A DNA stretch of 56,872 bases from Trichodesmium erythraeum GBRTRLIN201. GTDB lineage: Bacteria; Cyanobacteriota; Cyanobacteriia; Cyanobacteriales; Microcoleaceae. Under the pieces are notes generated by a model. It made no database searches. It saw only the letters and a list, made by a program, of their open reading frames with translations, and was not told the DNA's origin. The position numbers and the translations under genes are program-made. Shown here one piece after another: positions 10,456-20,773 of this stretch; positions within the stretch are counted from its first letter, which is position 1; the number at the start of each line of letters is the position of its first letter. The DNA is taken from assembly GCA_018457135.1 (NCBI GenBank), contig JAGGDU010000025.1, forward strand, positions 1 through 56,872, read 5' to 3'.

Positions 10456-10829
10456 TTTTTTTCGTAAATGCTTAGTTCTTTTGTGGTGCTTGCGTTAAAC
10501 CGGGTGTTTGTTTCGGCTTCTTTTTCCTAAAAAAATTTCTACAAAATTTGAAATTCTTAAGTAAAAACTTGAACCGGTTATAACACTTCTAATTTGACAC
10601 TCCCCACGCTCTTCGCAACGGGAATTCTTGGTTCAATGACTCACCAAACACAATCATGTAAGATTTCTCCAACACAACTAGAGGGTGTGTCTCCCCAAGC
10701 ATTACTTTCGGTGTGCCTCACCGTAGAAAGGTCTTTTTTGCAGAATGTTCAACTTTGACTTCAGTAGTTAGCCTTGGATAAGCGAACCTATTTGACATTA
10801 CTGTAAAAACCGGATCAATGATAATTAAT
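10456..10829. other. zwf-opcA spacer
   Basis: 374-bp gap inside the gene cluster. It contains AAACCGGGTGTTTG near 10498, similar to the core of the short inverted-repeat elements in this window. No gene seen; a plus-strand ORF nearby is a shadow. Confidence 0.45.
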
Positions 10830-12359
10830 TCAAAGTCGGCGCCAACGACGACCATCTTGGTTGAGCAACAGTTCAGCCTCAACTGGCCCCCAGGTGCCTG
10901 CTTCATACAAAGGTATGACTTCTGGTGGAGCAGGAGCATCCCAGATGCTAAGTATTGGTGTTAATGCTCGCCAAGATGCTTCTACTTCATCGCCACGAGT
11001 AAATAAGGTTTGGTCTCCTAACATACAGTCAACCAACAAACGACTGTAAGCATCTGTACTAGGCTTACCAAAAGCAGTATCGTAACGAAAATCCATATCT
11101 ACTGAGCGAGTTCGCAGGGAACTACCTGGTGTTTTGACTTCAAAACGCATTGATACCCCTTCATTAGGCTGGATGCGTAAAGCCAAGACATTAGGATTCG
11201 CTTGTTTTGCCGCTGACTGAAACATCAGAAACGGTACTTCTTTAAACTGAATAGCAATTTCTGAGACTTTTTTTGGCATTCGCTTGCCAGTCCGCAAATA
11301 AAATGGTACCCCTTTCCAGCGCCAATTATCAATATTGAGTTTCAGTGCTGCATACGTAGGTGTTGTAGAGTTAGGATTTGCTCCTCCCTCTTCCCGATAA
11401 GCTGGTACACTTTTACCTTTCATCCAACCCTGTGTATACTGACCACGAATTGCTGAATATTCTAAACGCTCTAAATTTGCTAGGCGGGTTGCCTGAACTA
11501 CTTTTACTTTTTCATTGCGAATACTGTCAGCATCTAAAGAATTAGGAGGTTCCATTGCTGTCAGGGAGAATAGCTGCATCAGGTGGTTTTGTACCATGTC
11601 CCGCAATGCACCTGATGTTTCATAATATCCAGCACGTCCTTCTAACCCTACCGTTTCTGCAACAGTGATTTGGACATTATCAACAAATTGACGGTTCCAC
11701 AGAGGTTCAAAAATAGCATTTGCAAATCTAAATACCATTAAGTTTTGAACAGTTTCTTTCCCTAGATAATGGTCAATACGGTATATTTGCTCTTCGGGGC
11801 AAACTTGACGCACAATTTTATTGAGTACCTGAGCTGAACTGAGGTCTCTACCAAAGGGTTTTTCAATTACTAATCTTTGCTTTTTAGGATCAACTAACAT
11901 TCCTGCTGCCCCTAACTGTTGGGTTGCTTCTCCAAAGTATCGGGGAGCTACAGACAAGTAAAATACGCGATTACCTCGCGTACCTCTCTCTTCGTCCAAT
12001 TGACTCAAAAGTTTTTTGAGTCTTTGATAATCTTCTGGTTGATCTATATTACCAGGGCAGTAAAAAATCCCCTTAGCAAAATCATTCCACAGTTCTTCAG
12101 ATTGTAAGCCACCACCAAATTCTTCTACACCTATCTTCATTTGTTCGCGGAAGTAATCATGGCTCCATTCTCTGCGAGCAACTCCCACTATTGTTAGTTC
12201 AGGAGGAAGTCTCCGTTCTAGCTTCATTTGATATAATGCTGGAACAAGTTTTCTCTGGGTTAGATCACCGGATGCACCAAAAATAATCATAATTTGTGGT
12301 TCTGGAACCCGGTCTTGTTGTAGTCCAACTCGCAGAGGATTTTCTAATACTGCTACCAT
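10830..12359 (-). CDS. zwf: Glucose-6-phosphate 1-dehydrogenase
   Basis: Oxidises glucose-6-phosphate with NADP+, the entry to the oxidative pentose phosphate pathway that supplies NADPH at night and for nitrogen fixation. The 509-aa protein has the nucleotide-binding [10 protein letters not shown] (residues 28-37), the catalytic RIDHYLGKE (about 194-202) and family-typical [25 protein letters not shown] and [16 protein letters not shown] stands eight bases upstream of ATG 12359. It lies between tal and opcA, whose product controls its activity. Confidence 0.97.
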   Translation of the reverse strand: MVAVLENPLRVGLQQDRVPEPQIMIIFGASGDLTQRKLVPALYQMKLERRLPPELTIVGVARREWSHDYFREQMKIGVEEFGGGLQSEELWNDFAKGIFYCPGNIDQPEDYQRLKKLLSQLDEERGTRGNRVFYLSVAPRYFGEATQQLGAAGMLVDPKKQRLVIEKPFGRDLSSAQVLNKIVRQVCPEEQIYRIDHYLGKETVQNLMVFRFANAIFEPLWNRQFVDNVQITVAETVGLEGRAGYYETSGALRDMVQNHLMQLFSLTAMEPPNSLDADSIRNEKVKVVQATRLANLERLEYSAIRGQYTQGWMKGKSVPAYREEGGANPNSTTPTYAALKLNIDNWRWKGVPFYLRTGKRMPKKVSEIAIQFKEVPFLMFQSAAKQANPNVLALRIQPNEGVSMRFEVKTPGSSLRTRSVDMDFRYDTAFGKPSTDAYSRLLVDCMLGDQTLFTRGDEVEASWRALTPILSIWDAPAPPEVIPLYEAGTWGPVEAELLLNQDGRRWRRL

Positions 12360-12708
12360 CTATATTGACTCCTTCTAATTGATTACTATTGATTACTATA
12401 GAAGCTCTTTTGTTTTTGCCCAAGTATCTTTTTTTTTGATTTATAGCAACGAATTTTATCTCTGTGGGGTGCTAGCAGTCATAATCACCACACTAAAGCT
12501 ATATTCTCGCACACTTGAGGATTGAACATTACCTCAGATAACTTGGCATCTGCTGTCTGAAAATTTAGCTATTTATTTATTTACTATGATTTATCCTATG
12601 TTGAATTATTCAATAATTCAGCATCTTTAACTACATTAATTCCTATTTTTATCATCAGTCAAAGTATAACTTTTTTTCGATGACTGATGATATCAAGTTC
12701 TTTTAAAG
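12360..12708. other. tal-zwf spacer
   Basis: 349 bp with an imperfect tandem TTGATTACTA just upstream of zwf (about 12379-12400). No gene or clear terminator; it may hold a zwf promoter. Confidence 0.4.
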
Positions 12709-13851
12709 TCAAACAGGCGTTAATTTTTTAACTTTTTCTTCTAAGGAATTGATTAGAGAAGTAAAGGGTTTGATAAATTTATCAATTCCTTCTACTAGGA
12801 GTTGCTCCATTACTTGATCAATGTTAATATTAATATCAGGATCTTTGAGATTCTCCATAACCTCCTTTGTCACTTCAATGTTGGTCTCAACTCGGTTGTC
12901 AACATCACAATGGTCAGCACAAGCATCTATCGTTGGGGGGGGCAAGGTATTGACTGTGTTAGGTCCAATTAATTCGTCAACATACATGACATCACTGTAG
13001 GCTGGATTTTTGGTGCTAGTGCTTGCCCATAAAAGTCTTTGCTCTTTTGCTCCTTTTGCTGATAAAGCTTTCCAGCGATCGCTTTGAATAATTTTTTTGT
13101 ATTCTTGATAAGCGATTTTAGCATTAGCGATCGCTACTTTTCCTTTAACTGCTTCTAATTTTGCTTTAACAGTTTCATCTGTTACCTTCTTGAGTTTTTC
13201 ATCAATTAAACCATCAATATTACTATCAATGCGACTTAGAAAAAAACTTGCCACAGAAGCTATCTTATCAATATCCTCTCCTTTAGCAGCTCTAGCTTCT
13301 AAACCTTCAATATAAGCCCAAGCTGTATTTATATAGCTTTCTACAGAGAACAGTAAAGTGACATTTACATTTATCCCCTCACTAATCACTCGCGTCACAG
13401 CTGGTAAACCTTCTGGAGTACCAGGAATTTTAATCATTAGATTTTCGCGACCGATAGCCGTGTAATAACGAATTGCTTCGCTGATAGTACTTTCTGTATC
13501 TTTAGCAATAGTTGGTGGTACCTCTATACTAATATAACCATCCAACCCTTTAGTCTCTTCATACACTGGCATAAATATATCACAAGCATCACGAATATCC
13601 TTAAACACAAGAGATTCGTATATTTCAATCACTGACTTACTAGCCTTGATGCCAGCTTCAATATCTGCATCATAGATAGCATTACCAGCGATCGCCTTTT
13701 CAAAGATCGCAGGATTAGAAGTAATGCCACGAATTCCTTTCTTGCCAATCATGCTCTTGAGTTCTCCAGACTCAATTATATTGCGACTCAGATTATCCAT
13801 CCAGATACTCTGTCCTAGGTTTTCGATTTCCAGCAAATGATTAGTTACCAT
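12709..13851 (-). CDS. tal: Transaldolase
   Basis: Moves the dihydroxyacetone unit between sugar phosphates in the non-oxidative pentose phosphate pathway. The 380-aa sequence is the longer transaldolase type found in cyanobacteria, actinobacteria and plants: IWMDNLSRNIIESGEL, GITSNPAIFEKAI, ENLMIKIPGTPEGLPAV with the Schiff-base Lys near residue 139, and GINVNVTLLFSVE. ATG 13851 precedes a normal start. It is second in the fbp-tal-zwf-opcA series, 196 bp after fbp. That grouping is established in filamentous nitrogen-fixing cyanobacteria. Confidence 0.95.
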   Translation of the reverse strand: MVTNHLLEIENLGQSIWMDNLSRNIIESGELKSMIGKKGIRGITSNPAIFEKAIAGNAIYDADIEAGIKASKSVIEIYESLVFKDIRDACDIFMPVYEETKGLDGYISIEVPPTIAKDTESTISEAIRYYTAIGRENLMIKIPGTPEGLPAVTRVISEGINVNVTLLFSVESYINTAWAYIEGLEARAAKGEDIDKIASVASFFLSRIDSNIDGLIDEKLKKVTDETVKAKLEAVKGKVAIANAKIAYQEYKKIIQSDRWKALSAKGAKEQRLLWASTSTKNPAYSDVMYVDELIGPNTVNTLPPPTIDACADHCDVDNRVETNIEVTKEVMENLKDPDININIDQVMEQLLVEGIDKFIKPFTSLINSLEEKVKKLTPV

Positions 13852-14047
13852 AGCTATATTAACTTAATTTGTACTATGTTTTTTCGGAGTTTTTTGTACT
13901 TTTAGATACTTCTTAAGAATAACAAATATTATCTGCTTCAGCAGATATTCAAAATTTATTTACTATTATTCTTAAGAGTAGTAAAGTCTATGTGCAATCA
14001 CAATTTATGCTGACAACAACTTTCAATCTATAACCTAATTCAAGCTA

Positions 14048-15112
14048 TTAACCTTGATTAGAAATGCGTTTTTGTTCTTTAATAAAAGACTCAACAAGCG
14101 CCACATCTTCCTTACTACCAATAATCAATGGCGTCCGTTGATGCAGTTGATCTGCTACTACATCTAATATTTCTTCAGTTCCTGTGCTAGCTCTCCCACC
14201 TGCTTGTTCCACTAGATAACCCATTGGAGCTGATTCATATAACAGACGTAATTTTCCTTCTGGCTTTTTAACTGTACCTGGGTACAAAAATACCCCACCT
14301 TGATATAAAATTCTATGGAAATCTCCCACTAATGCGCCACCATAACGAGCAGTATAACCCTCATGGCGATGAACATAGCGGATATAATCCCGCATACTAT
14401 CATCCCACTGCCAAAAGTTACCCTCATTCACACTGTAGACCGGACCATGTTCTGGAATTTTAATATTCTCATTAACAAGAATAAACTCACCTAGGCTCGG
14501 GTCTAGAGTAAATGCGTGTACTCCTTGACCTATTGAATATACCAACATTGTGCTCGGTCCATATAGAATATAACCAGCAGCAATTTGTTTATGTCCATTT
14601 TGAAGTAAATCTTGAGCTAAACCATTTTCATCATTACCTTCTTGTTGGCGAACTGAGAATATAGATCCCACATTTAAATTTGTATCTAGATTAGAAGAAC
14701 CATCCAGAGGGTCATAAAGCAAAGTATAGCGGCCAATTGGACAATTTTCTGGAATATAATAAGGTTTTTCCATCTCTTCAGATGCCAAGCGGCAGACAAG
14801 GCCACTTTGCTTAAATACAGAGATAAATACATCATTGGCATAGATATCCATCTTTTTGACGGACTCTCCCTGGACATTAACTGTGCCAGTAAACCCTAAA
14901 GTATCTTCTAATAGCCCAGCACGAGTTAGGCGACGAGCGATTAACTTCCCGGCCAAACCTATTCTATTCATTAAGGAGCTTATATCTTGAGCATCCGGTG
15001 AAAAATGAAGTTGCTGTAGTACATGACGTGATAAGGTAGTACAGTCACGATCCAATAACTGTGTTTCCTCCAGACGAATGTGGAGGTCTTCCCGAGCTTG
15101 GGTATTTACCAT
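14048..15112 (-). CDS. fbp: Fructose-1,6-bisphosphatase, class I
   Basis: Hydrolyses fructose-1,6-bisphosphate to fructose-6-phosphate in the Calvin cycle and gluconeogenesis. Landmarks: [42 protein letters not shown], the metal-binding [13 protein letters not shown] (about residues 130-142) and GGVFLYPGT. The frame opens at TTG 15148, but ATG 15112 lies close to the conserved N-terminus and is preferred, giving 354 aa. First gene of the minus-strand cluster fbp-tal-zwf-opcA, so the leader beyond 15112 probably carries the main promoter. It is the only FBPase in the window. Confidence 0.95.
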   Translation of the reverse strand: MVNTQAREDLHIRLEETQLLDRDCTTLSRHVLQQLHFSPDAQDISSLMNRIGLAGKLIARRLTRAGLLEDTLGFTGTVNVQGESVKKMDIYANDVFISVFKQSGLVCRLASEEMEKPYYIPENCPIGRYTLLYDPLDGSSNLDTNLNVGSIFSVRQQEGNDENGLAQDLLQNGHKQIAAGYILYGPSTMLVYSIGQGVHAFTLDPSLGEFILVNENIKIPEHGPVYSVNEGNFWQWDDSMRDYIRYVHRHEGYTARYGGALVGDFHRILYQGGVFLYPGTVKKPEGKLRLLYESAPMGYLVEQAGGRASTGTEEILDVVADQLHQRTPLIIGSKEDVALVESFIKEQKRISNQG

Positions 15113-15327
15113 ATATGTAGTTTCTCCATCTTGAGTAGCTCCAGTCAATAGACTAGTTGTTCATATTTGAACTTTACTTCTTAGATATGAATTTCTTAGA
15201 TTTATTTTATTTTAGCTTCAGTCAGAGGTTGCTCAACTTTAATATGAACTTTATATAGTTGCGTAAGTCAACATTTAAAAGTCAAAAGTCAAAAATTATA
15301 TTATTAGCCTTTGATATTCAATTGATC

Positions 15328-15417
15328 AGGACTTATCCAGCACCACTATATATGATATATTTTTGGTGATTCTTTCAGATATTCACACTATACAGAGATG
15401 CCTTTCCGTAAGTCCTG
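15328..15417. mobile_element. Small inverted-repeat element (MITE-like)
   Basis: About 90 bp bounded by CAGGACTTATCC and its near complement GGAAAGTAAGTCCTG-like end (9-bp perfect arm CAGGACTTA/TAAGTCCTG). The ends match those of the element at 20125-20227. No coding capacity. Probably a non-autonomous derivative of an IS630-type element. Confidence 0.5.
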
Positions 15418-16688
15418 TTGATAATGTAGACAAAAACAAGATCTAAAAAGTTTTACTGAATTTTTAACTATTACAACAATTCTGGAACCCAGGAGTAAAA
15501 CTTGCTAGGCTTTAATCATACTGGCAAAAGCTAGTACGACAACAGAAGGTAGAACAGATCTAAGTGTATTGAAAAGCATAAAAAATAAGTTTGAAGTCAG
15601 TGAAAGTGCATTGTAAAGCTAGTAAAATCTGAAGCGGGCATTTACTAGTTTATAAAGTACAGTCGCACTAGCTTTTTCAATAATTCGGGGAAGTATGGGA
15701 TTAAGTTTTCATTCTTGTTGAGTTAATTTACTGAAACCATTATATCACAATTACACGTAATAAGCTGTATTATTTTTGTCGTCAAGTATGGCAGTGGAAG
15801 CATCTTGTCCCCATCCTAAACCTTCTTTGTTCCTGCATACCATTATTATTCTATGAAAGAGTAACATTATTTTTTTCCCAGAATTTTAGGATCGTCATAT
15901 ACTATGTCACTCTATGCAGGACTACCAAAAAATGTAGATAAGTTTCACTAGTCTAAACGCCTGCTATCTTTCCACTATTTACAGACTTTGTTCATCCTTG
16001 CTTCCATGGTTTTAGTCACAAAACTAGTTAAATTACCTATTTTCTGAACGTGAAATGCCGTAATTTTTCCTAATAGTCATGGGATGATTAGGTTGAAGTT
16101 TTAAATAATCTTTTTTCTATATTTTAAATATAGTGTTTCCTAAGTAATTTTTAGAATAGTTAAACTTTCAGTCAAGTAATATTTGAGAATGGTAAAGAGC
16201 AAGTTTTATGAATTTAAATCTATTCCCTTTCCCCACATTCTAGTAGTAATAATTTGTGTACTTTTTTTAATGACATTAAAAGCCTAAAGTTTCAGATACA
16301 TGAGTACTAATAACCAAATAGTCAAATTGTAACGTTTTTTCTTGATTTGCTATGAAATCTAGCTCCCATAAACCCAGTTTCTTAAACACTCTAAAGCAAG
16401 CAGACTTGAGATAACTGATAATTAAGCCCCCCTAAAGCATATTAAACAGATGGCTATTTGTTACCACAGCTCCTAAACTATTATTTGAAGCTAAATTTTG
16501 TCGAGGCAAATGTATTTACTAAGGTCAGCTAAAACCAATTTCATTAATATTTTTTTATGATCCTAAGCAACTAATTCTTACTTCCTGGGATCATGAGTTA
16601 ATAACTGATAGCTGAATGCTTAATGCCAAGTTTCAAAATCATAATTTTTTATTAAAATATAGGGATAATTTTCTCAATTGTAATTTGA
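15418..16688. other. Long intergenic region upstream of fbp
   Basis: Together with the element before it this forms about 1.5 kb without a gene between fbp and the Dabb gene. AAACCCAGTTTCTTAAAC near 16373 resembles the core of the window's MITE-like repeats; degenerate ATAACTGATA heptamers occur near 16408 and 16602. No RNA gene recognised. Confidence 0.5.
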
Positions 16689-16982
16689 TTAAACTTCATA
16701 ATCAATAGTAATTTTATCTGCCAAAATTGGCTTAATCAAAGTCTGAATAATTTGTTGATGAATAGAATTTTTTGCATAAGCATCAAGAGCAGCTTTATCC
16801 TTAACTTGAACCACTAAACCATTTTGAAATCCTTGAGACAATTCTGAGAAATTATCCCCACAAGATAAATCAATTATTTCTGGAACCTTCCCTTTCATTC
16901 CTCTCAAAGCAGACATAACCGAGGCAATAGTTTCTGTTGAAGTATCTGAGTTCCATTTAAATAAAACTATATGTACTATCAT
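16689..16982 (-). CDS. Stress-responsive alpha/beta-barrel (Dabb) protein
   Basis: A 97-aa single-domain protein of the Dabb family, small dimeric ferredoxin-like barrels. It opens with MIVHIVLFKWNSDTS, continues with LRGMKGKVPEIIDLSCGDNFSE, then GLVVQVKDKAALDAYAKNSIHQ and ends with a beta-strand (ITIDYEV), the full domain. Function of bacterial members is mostly unknown. Monocistronic, followed by short intergenic DNA with no clear terminator. Confidence 0.88.
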   Translation of the reverse strand: MIVHIVLFKWNSDTSTETIASVMSALRGMKGKVPEIIDLSCGDNFSELSQGFQNGLVVQVKDKAALDAYAKNSIHQQIIQTLIKPILADKITIDYEV

Positions 16983-18153
16983 CTAAATAAATCCCTCATT
17001 TTAGTTATTAATTATCAATTATCAGTCATCAGTCCTGACATCTATTGTCAGATCCTTAAAATACTGAATCGAATATTTTTTTCATCCCCTCAAAAGGGCA
17101 GGAGACTTAATACCTTATTTTGGGGTATAAACTTCTCTTAAATTATAACACAAATTGAGGTGCAGCGATTACTAATTTAAGAGGTGAGTTTGATGCTAAT
17201 GAATGCTTACTTTATTGGATTAAAGATTTTGTTACAGTGCCAAATAAATTTATGGGTTGAGTTTGGCTCATAGTAGGCGATCGCTTTAATTCTTTCTACG
17301 ACGACTGATAACTGATAAATAGACATTTCCACAAAAGGTTCTTAAATCTTTGCCCCGCCCTTCCCTCTCCCAGCATTTTTCCAGAGGTTCCATGAGAACT
17401 GAATTCTTAAAGCTATTTTAAGAGAAACTGAAAATTCTAATTTGTTAACAGCTCGGCGATCGCCAAATTTGAGAATGCAAATTCTCTACTCTTTCTGACA
17501 GAGTGATCCTTACTCCCTGCTCATCCTTAGAAAAAATAATTTTGCCCAGGTATTTAGGGACTTGCATAAAAATCAAGTACCAGTCAGATAGTAAGCAAAC
17601 AAGCAAGCTGTACGAAAAAAAAATTGCTAAACCTAATTCATACATCAGACTTTTTGGGAATTCAGGAAAAAAAGACTAAAATCCTTATTAGTTAAAGATT
17701 CTATTTTTTTCAACACCCTAAAACCTTGAAAAGCTTACCCTGAATATTTTGAGAATTTTTTCTTTTGATTCCCTAACAACTTTATATCGTTCATAATGTG
17801 TCATTATTTTAGACATGACCACTACAATTAGTACTATTGAGTAATTCCTATGAACTTCTTGTGAAGTCTCAAAAAAGTACAATATTTTATCTCAAAATGC
17901 TAAGTTTTATTAACTGAATATAGTAATCCTATCTGAACAGAGAAAAAAATGGGCGACTAGAAGGCAGGAGTTAGAAAGAATAGGAGTTAGAGCTATTTTT
18001 TTAGACTTCATGTGATTTGACAAATGACTTATACCCATCTGGGGCAAAAAAATAATCAAGGCAATAAACTCAGTTTCTTGTTTGGATACGTAAGTCCTGA
18101 TAGTATCAATTTGAGTTGTTTTAACCCATCAATTTTTAGGACAAAAAATTCAT
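16983..18153. other. Intergenic with heptameric and dispersed repeats
   Basis: About 1.17 kb. 17008-17035 is a run of degenerate heptamers (TCAATTA TCAGTCA TCAGTCC), the cyanobacterial short tandem repeat type. 17321-17371 is the partner of the dispersed repeat at 3918-3961. 18060-18098 (ACTCAGTTTCTTG, then ATACGTAAGTCCTGA) looks like one end of a MITE-like element. The minus-strand ORF at 17445-17645 has no recognised family and I do not accept it as a gene. Confidence 0.5.
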
Positions 18154-18837
18154 ATGAATGATTTCCCAAAAATAACCCATATTATCTACGACTTAGACGG
18201 TTTACTTCTAGATACAGAATCAATTCATGCTCAAGTAAACCAAGAAGTAACAAGCCGTTATGGCAAAACTTTTGACAAACATATTAAATGTAAAATTACC
18301 GGCAGAAAATCTATTGATTCTGCCAGAAAAATTGTAGAACTATTAGAACTACCTATCACTCCTGAAAATTATCTTCAGCAAAGAAATCTTCTCACATATA
18401 AACGCTTTCCTCAAGCCAAACCAATGCCAGGTGCAATTAGCCTTACTCAACATTTATCTCAAAATAAAATTCCTCAAGCTGTAGCCACCAGTTCTTACCG
18501 TGAACCATTTAATTTAAAAACAAAAAATCATCAAGAATGGTTCCAATTATTTGATTATATTGTTGTAGGAGATGACCCCAATATCCAACATGGAAAACCA
18601 GCCCCAGATATATTCTTAATAGCCGCTCAAAAATTAGAAGTTTCTCCAGAAAAATGTTTAGTATTTGAAGATTCTTTAGCAGGTATGGAAGCTGCTTTAG
18701 CCGCTAGAATGTCTGTAGTTGTTGTTCCCGATCCTGACATGGATAAAAACTTATTTCATTCTGCTCATCAAATTCTCAATTCCCTCACAGAATTTCAACC
18801 CCATTTGTGGCAACTACCATCGTTTTTATCAACATAA
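18154..18837 (+). CDS. HAD-superfamily phosphatase (pseudouridine-5'-phosphatase-like)
   Basis: A 227-aa HAD hydrolase with all four motifs: IIYDLDGLLLDTE (nucleophile Asp13, acid Asp15), ATSS (motif II), GKPAPDIFL (motif III Lys) and VFEDSLAGMEAALAA (motif IV Asp). The small helical cap after motif I and the sequence type resemble the HDHD1/GPP branch that dephosphorylates pseudouridine- or sugar-phosphates; the substrate cannot be fixed from sequence. AGGA lies upstream of ATG 18154. It may be co-oriented with, but is about 180 bp from, the next gene. Confidence 0.9.
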   Translation: MNDFPKITHIIYDLDGLLLDTESIHAQVNQEVTSRYGKTFDKHIKCKITGRKSIDSARKIVELLELPITPENYLQQRNLLTYKRFPQAKPMPGAISLTQHLSQNKIPQAVATSSYREPFNLKTKNHQEWFQLFDYIVVGDDPNIQHGKPAPDIFLIAAQKLEVSPEKCLVFEDSLAGMEAALAARMSVVVVPDPDMDKNLFHSAHQILNSLTEFQPHLWQLPSFLST

Positions 18838-19014
18838 CTTATAGACTATAGAATATATATTTTTCAAATAGCTGTTACATAATCTAGACATAAATTATAA
18901 CTACTTCCTAATTCCTAAGCACGAAAATTATACCCGCGCTTCAGTAACCGTTAAAAATAGTGATAATATATGTGAAAAATAGTTTTTTATTTATATAAAT
19001 CAACTAACATAATC

Positions 19015-19716
19015 ATGCTATTTAATAAGTATATTCGTTTTATTTACTTCACCTTGGGTTTTACTCTTCCAATTGTGGCAGCTTTCACACTTTTACAAAA
19101 ACCACTTAATGCTCAATCATCAGAAAGTGTAAACTCAGAAAAATTTTCTCCTGTTCCAGTTCAACCAATACAACTTACCCAACTTGAACTAAACCCAGAA
19201 AAATCATCTCCTATTCCAGTTCAACCAATACAACCTACCCAACCCGAAAATGCTCGTCCTTTAGATCCACAGAATAGTCTTCTCAGTCTCCAGGGAGGCC
19301 AAAGTTTAATGAAGGAAGCTGACAATGCTATTACTTCCGAGAATTATGATTTAGCTAACCAAAAACTACAAGAAGCTCGTCAAATATTTAATCAACTTTC
19401 TAATTTCCATAGTCAATTAGCTGCTAGTTTTTCTGGTATTGACAATCGTTTAGCAGATGGCCAACGTACTAAAGCTCTGGAAACTGCCCAAATGAGAGAC
19501 CAAGCTACTTATCAGTTGGCCCTTGTCCACAGGGCCCAAAATCAACCTGAACTAGCAGTACCATTACTGGTTCAAATTATTAGCTCTCAGCAACCGACTC
19601 GTGATTTGGGAAAAAAAGCTTACCAGCAGTTACTAGAGCTAGGGTTTGTGGATATTCCTTATCCTAGAACTTCTGGAGATGGTCAACCTCCAACATCATC
19701 TCAGTCTCTTAATTAA
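19015..19716 (+). CDS. Exported protein with Pro/Gln-rich linker and helical repeat domain
   Basis: A 233-aa protein. Residues 1-33 form a signal peptide (hydrophobic run FIYFTLGFTLPIVAAF, then AQSSES). A linker follows with an internal repeat, SPVPVQPIQLTQ and SPIPVQPIQPTQ. From about residue 95 two or three TPR-like helices begin (SLMKEADNAITSENYDLANQ, then QMRDQATYQLALVHRAQNQPELAVPLL). It probably acts in the periplasm or thylakoid lumen. It sits 36 bp before bolA in the same direction, likely one transcript. Not a family I can name; cyanobacterial by feel. Confidence 0.75.
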   Translation: MLFNKYIRFIYFTLGFTLPIVAAFTLLQKPLNAQSSESVNSEKFSPVPVQPIQLTQLELNPEKSSPIPVQPIQPTQPENARPLDPQNSLLSLQGGQSLMKEADNAITSENYDLANQKLQEARQIFNQLSNFHSQLAASFSGIDNRLADGQRTKALETAQMRDQATYQLALVHRAQNQPELAVPLLVQIISSQQPTRDLGKKAYQQLLELGFVDIPYPRTSGDGQPPTSSQSLN

Positions 19717-19752
19717 AATGTAGAATAGCAGTACTTTCTTAGGGGAAAAATT

Positions 19753-20010
19753 ATGAATTTAGAGCAAGTTGAGTCAATGATTAAAGCTAAGTTGCCAGAT
19801 GCTCAGGTAGAAGTCCAAGATTTAACAGGGGGTGGCGACCATTTACAGGCTATTGTTGTTTCCTCTGAGTTTGAAGGGAAAACTCTGGTAAAACAACATC
19901 AAATGGTTTATGCCGCTGTAAAAGAACCAATGGCTTCTGAAGCTATCCATGCTTTAGCTTTAAAAACCTATACTCCCGAAGAGTGGAAAACCGCAGGACA
20001 AACTGCTTAA
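19753..20010 (+). CDS. bolA: BolA family protein
   Basis: 85-aa BolA/IbaG-type protein: helix [52 protein letters not shown] and [16 protein letters not shown] with the conserved His. BolA proteins pair with CGFS monothiol glutaredoxins to bind [2Fe-2S] clusters in iron-sulfur trafficking. A CGFS glutaredoxin is the next gene, about 320 bp downstream on the same strand, which supports that role. AGGGGA is nine bases before ATG 19753. Confidence 0.92.
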   Translation: MNLEQVESMIKAKLPDAQVEVQDLTGGGDHLQAIVVSSEFEGKTLVKQHQMVYAAVKEPMASEAIHALALKTYTPEEWKTAGQTA

Positions 20011-20124
20011 TTTTTGCTTTTGGGTTACAAGGTAGACAGGATTATTTGGCTACATTAGCCATAATTAATTAATTCTTATAATTTGCTATTAAACATCAGG
20101 CAAATTAATATTTTCTATAATTAA

Positions 20125-20227
20125 TAGGACTTACGTACTTAAACAAAAAACCGGGTTTATTATCCTGATTATTTTTTTTTAAACTATGAAATTTCTTTGA
20201 TCAACCTGTTTTGGTGCGTAAGTTCTA
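20125..20227. mobile_element. MITE-like inverted-repeat element between bolA and grxD
   Basis: 103-bp element with terminal repeats TAGGACTTACGTAC and GTGCGTAAGTTCTA (12 of 14 complementary), flanked by TA as in IS630/Tc1-type insertions, and an internal AAACCGGGTTT palindrome. No ORF. It separates bolA from the glutaredoxin gene and may affect their co-transcription. Confidence 0.65.
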
Positions 20228-20332
20228 GTTAAAAAGCGATCGCCTATCACTTAAGCATATCAACTATAAATTAGGGCTAGCTAAATAGTAAATGCCGATG
20301 GCTTCCATGATCATCTATTTGAGGAAAGAAAT

Positions 20333-20668
20333 ATGACTCTCACACCAGAATTAAAAGCAAAAATTGATGACTTAGTTACTAAAAACAAAATTATGGTTTT
20401 TATGAAAGGTAATAAGTTGATGCCTCAATGTGGTTTCTCTAATAATGTAGTTCAAATATTGAATATTTTAGGAGTGACCTATGAAACTTGTGATGTATTA
20501 GAAAATCAAGATATTCGTACAGGGATCAAGGAGTATTCTAATTGGCCTACAATTCCTCAGGTTTACGTCGACGGAGAATTCTTGGGAGGTTCTGATGTGA
20601 TGATTGAAATGTACAACAATAAAAAAGAAGAGCTAGAGCAAAAACTAGCAGTTGCTTCAGCTTCCTAG
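20333..20668 (+). CDS. grxD: Monothiol glutaredoxin, CGFS type
   Basis: A 111-aa glutaredoxin of the Grx4/GrxD class. Order: KIMVFMKGNKLMPQCGFSNN with active Cys33 in CGFS, YETCDVLENQDIR, the cis-Pro WPTIPQVYVDGEFLGG and a C-terminal helix. CGFS glutaredoxins carry [2Fe-2S] clusters with glutathione and partner with BolA. Strong ribosome-binding site GAGGAAAG before ATG 20333. The terminator-like repeat at 20673 follows the stop codon almost directly. Confidence 0.95.
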   Translation: MTLTPELKAKIDDLVTKNKIMVFMKGNKLMPQCGFSNNVVQILNILGVTYETCDVLENQDIRTGIKEYSNWPTIPQVYVDGEFLGGSDVMIEMYNNKKEELEQKLAVASAS

Positions 20669-20672
20669 AAAT

Positions 20673-20773
20673 CTCAACATTTACCGAAAAATAGAGTTTA
20701 AAATCTCGCCCCTAAGGAGGTGGCTTCTTAGTTGTTCTTTTTTGAATACATTATGTTATGTATGTTAATTGAT
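20673..20773 (+). repeat. Terminator-like repeat, copy A
   Basis: Aligns with 29699-29810: both share CTCAAC, ACCGAAAA, GTTTAAA, a hairpin around TCGCCC (here GCCCC/GGTGGC at 20708-20724), a T-rich run, then AATACA..A.GTTAT and TGTTA. Each copy begins just past the stop codon of a small gene (here grxD). Likely a mobile or duplicated 3' processing/termination element. Confidence 0.5.

Noticed and set aside
17445-17645. 66-aa minus-strand ORF with hydrophobic start
   Set aside because: No family resemblance, no ribosome-binding site that I can see, and surrounded by repeats; a chance ORF is the simplest explanation.
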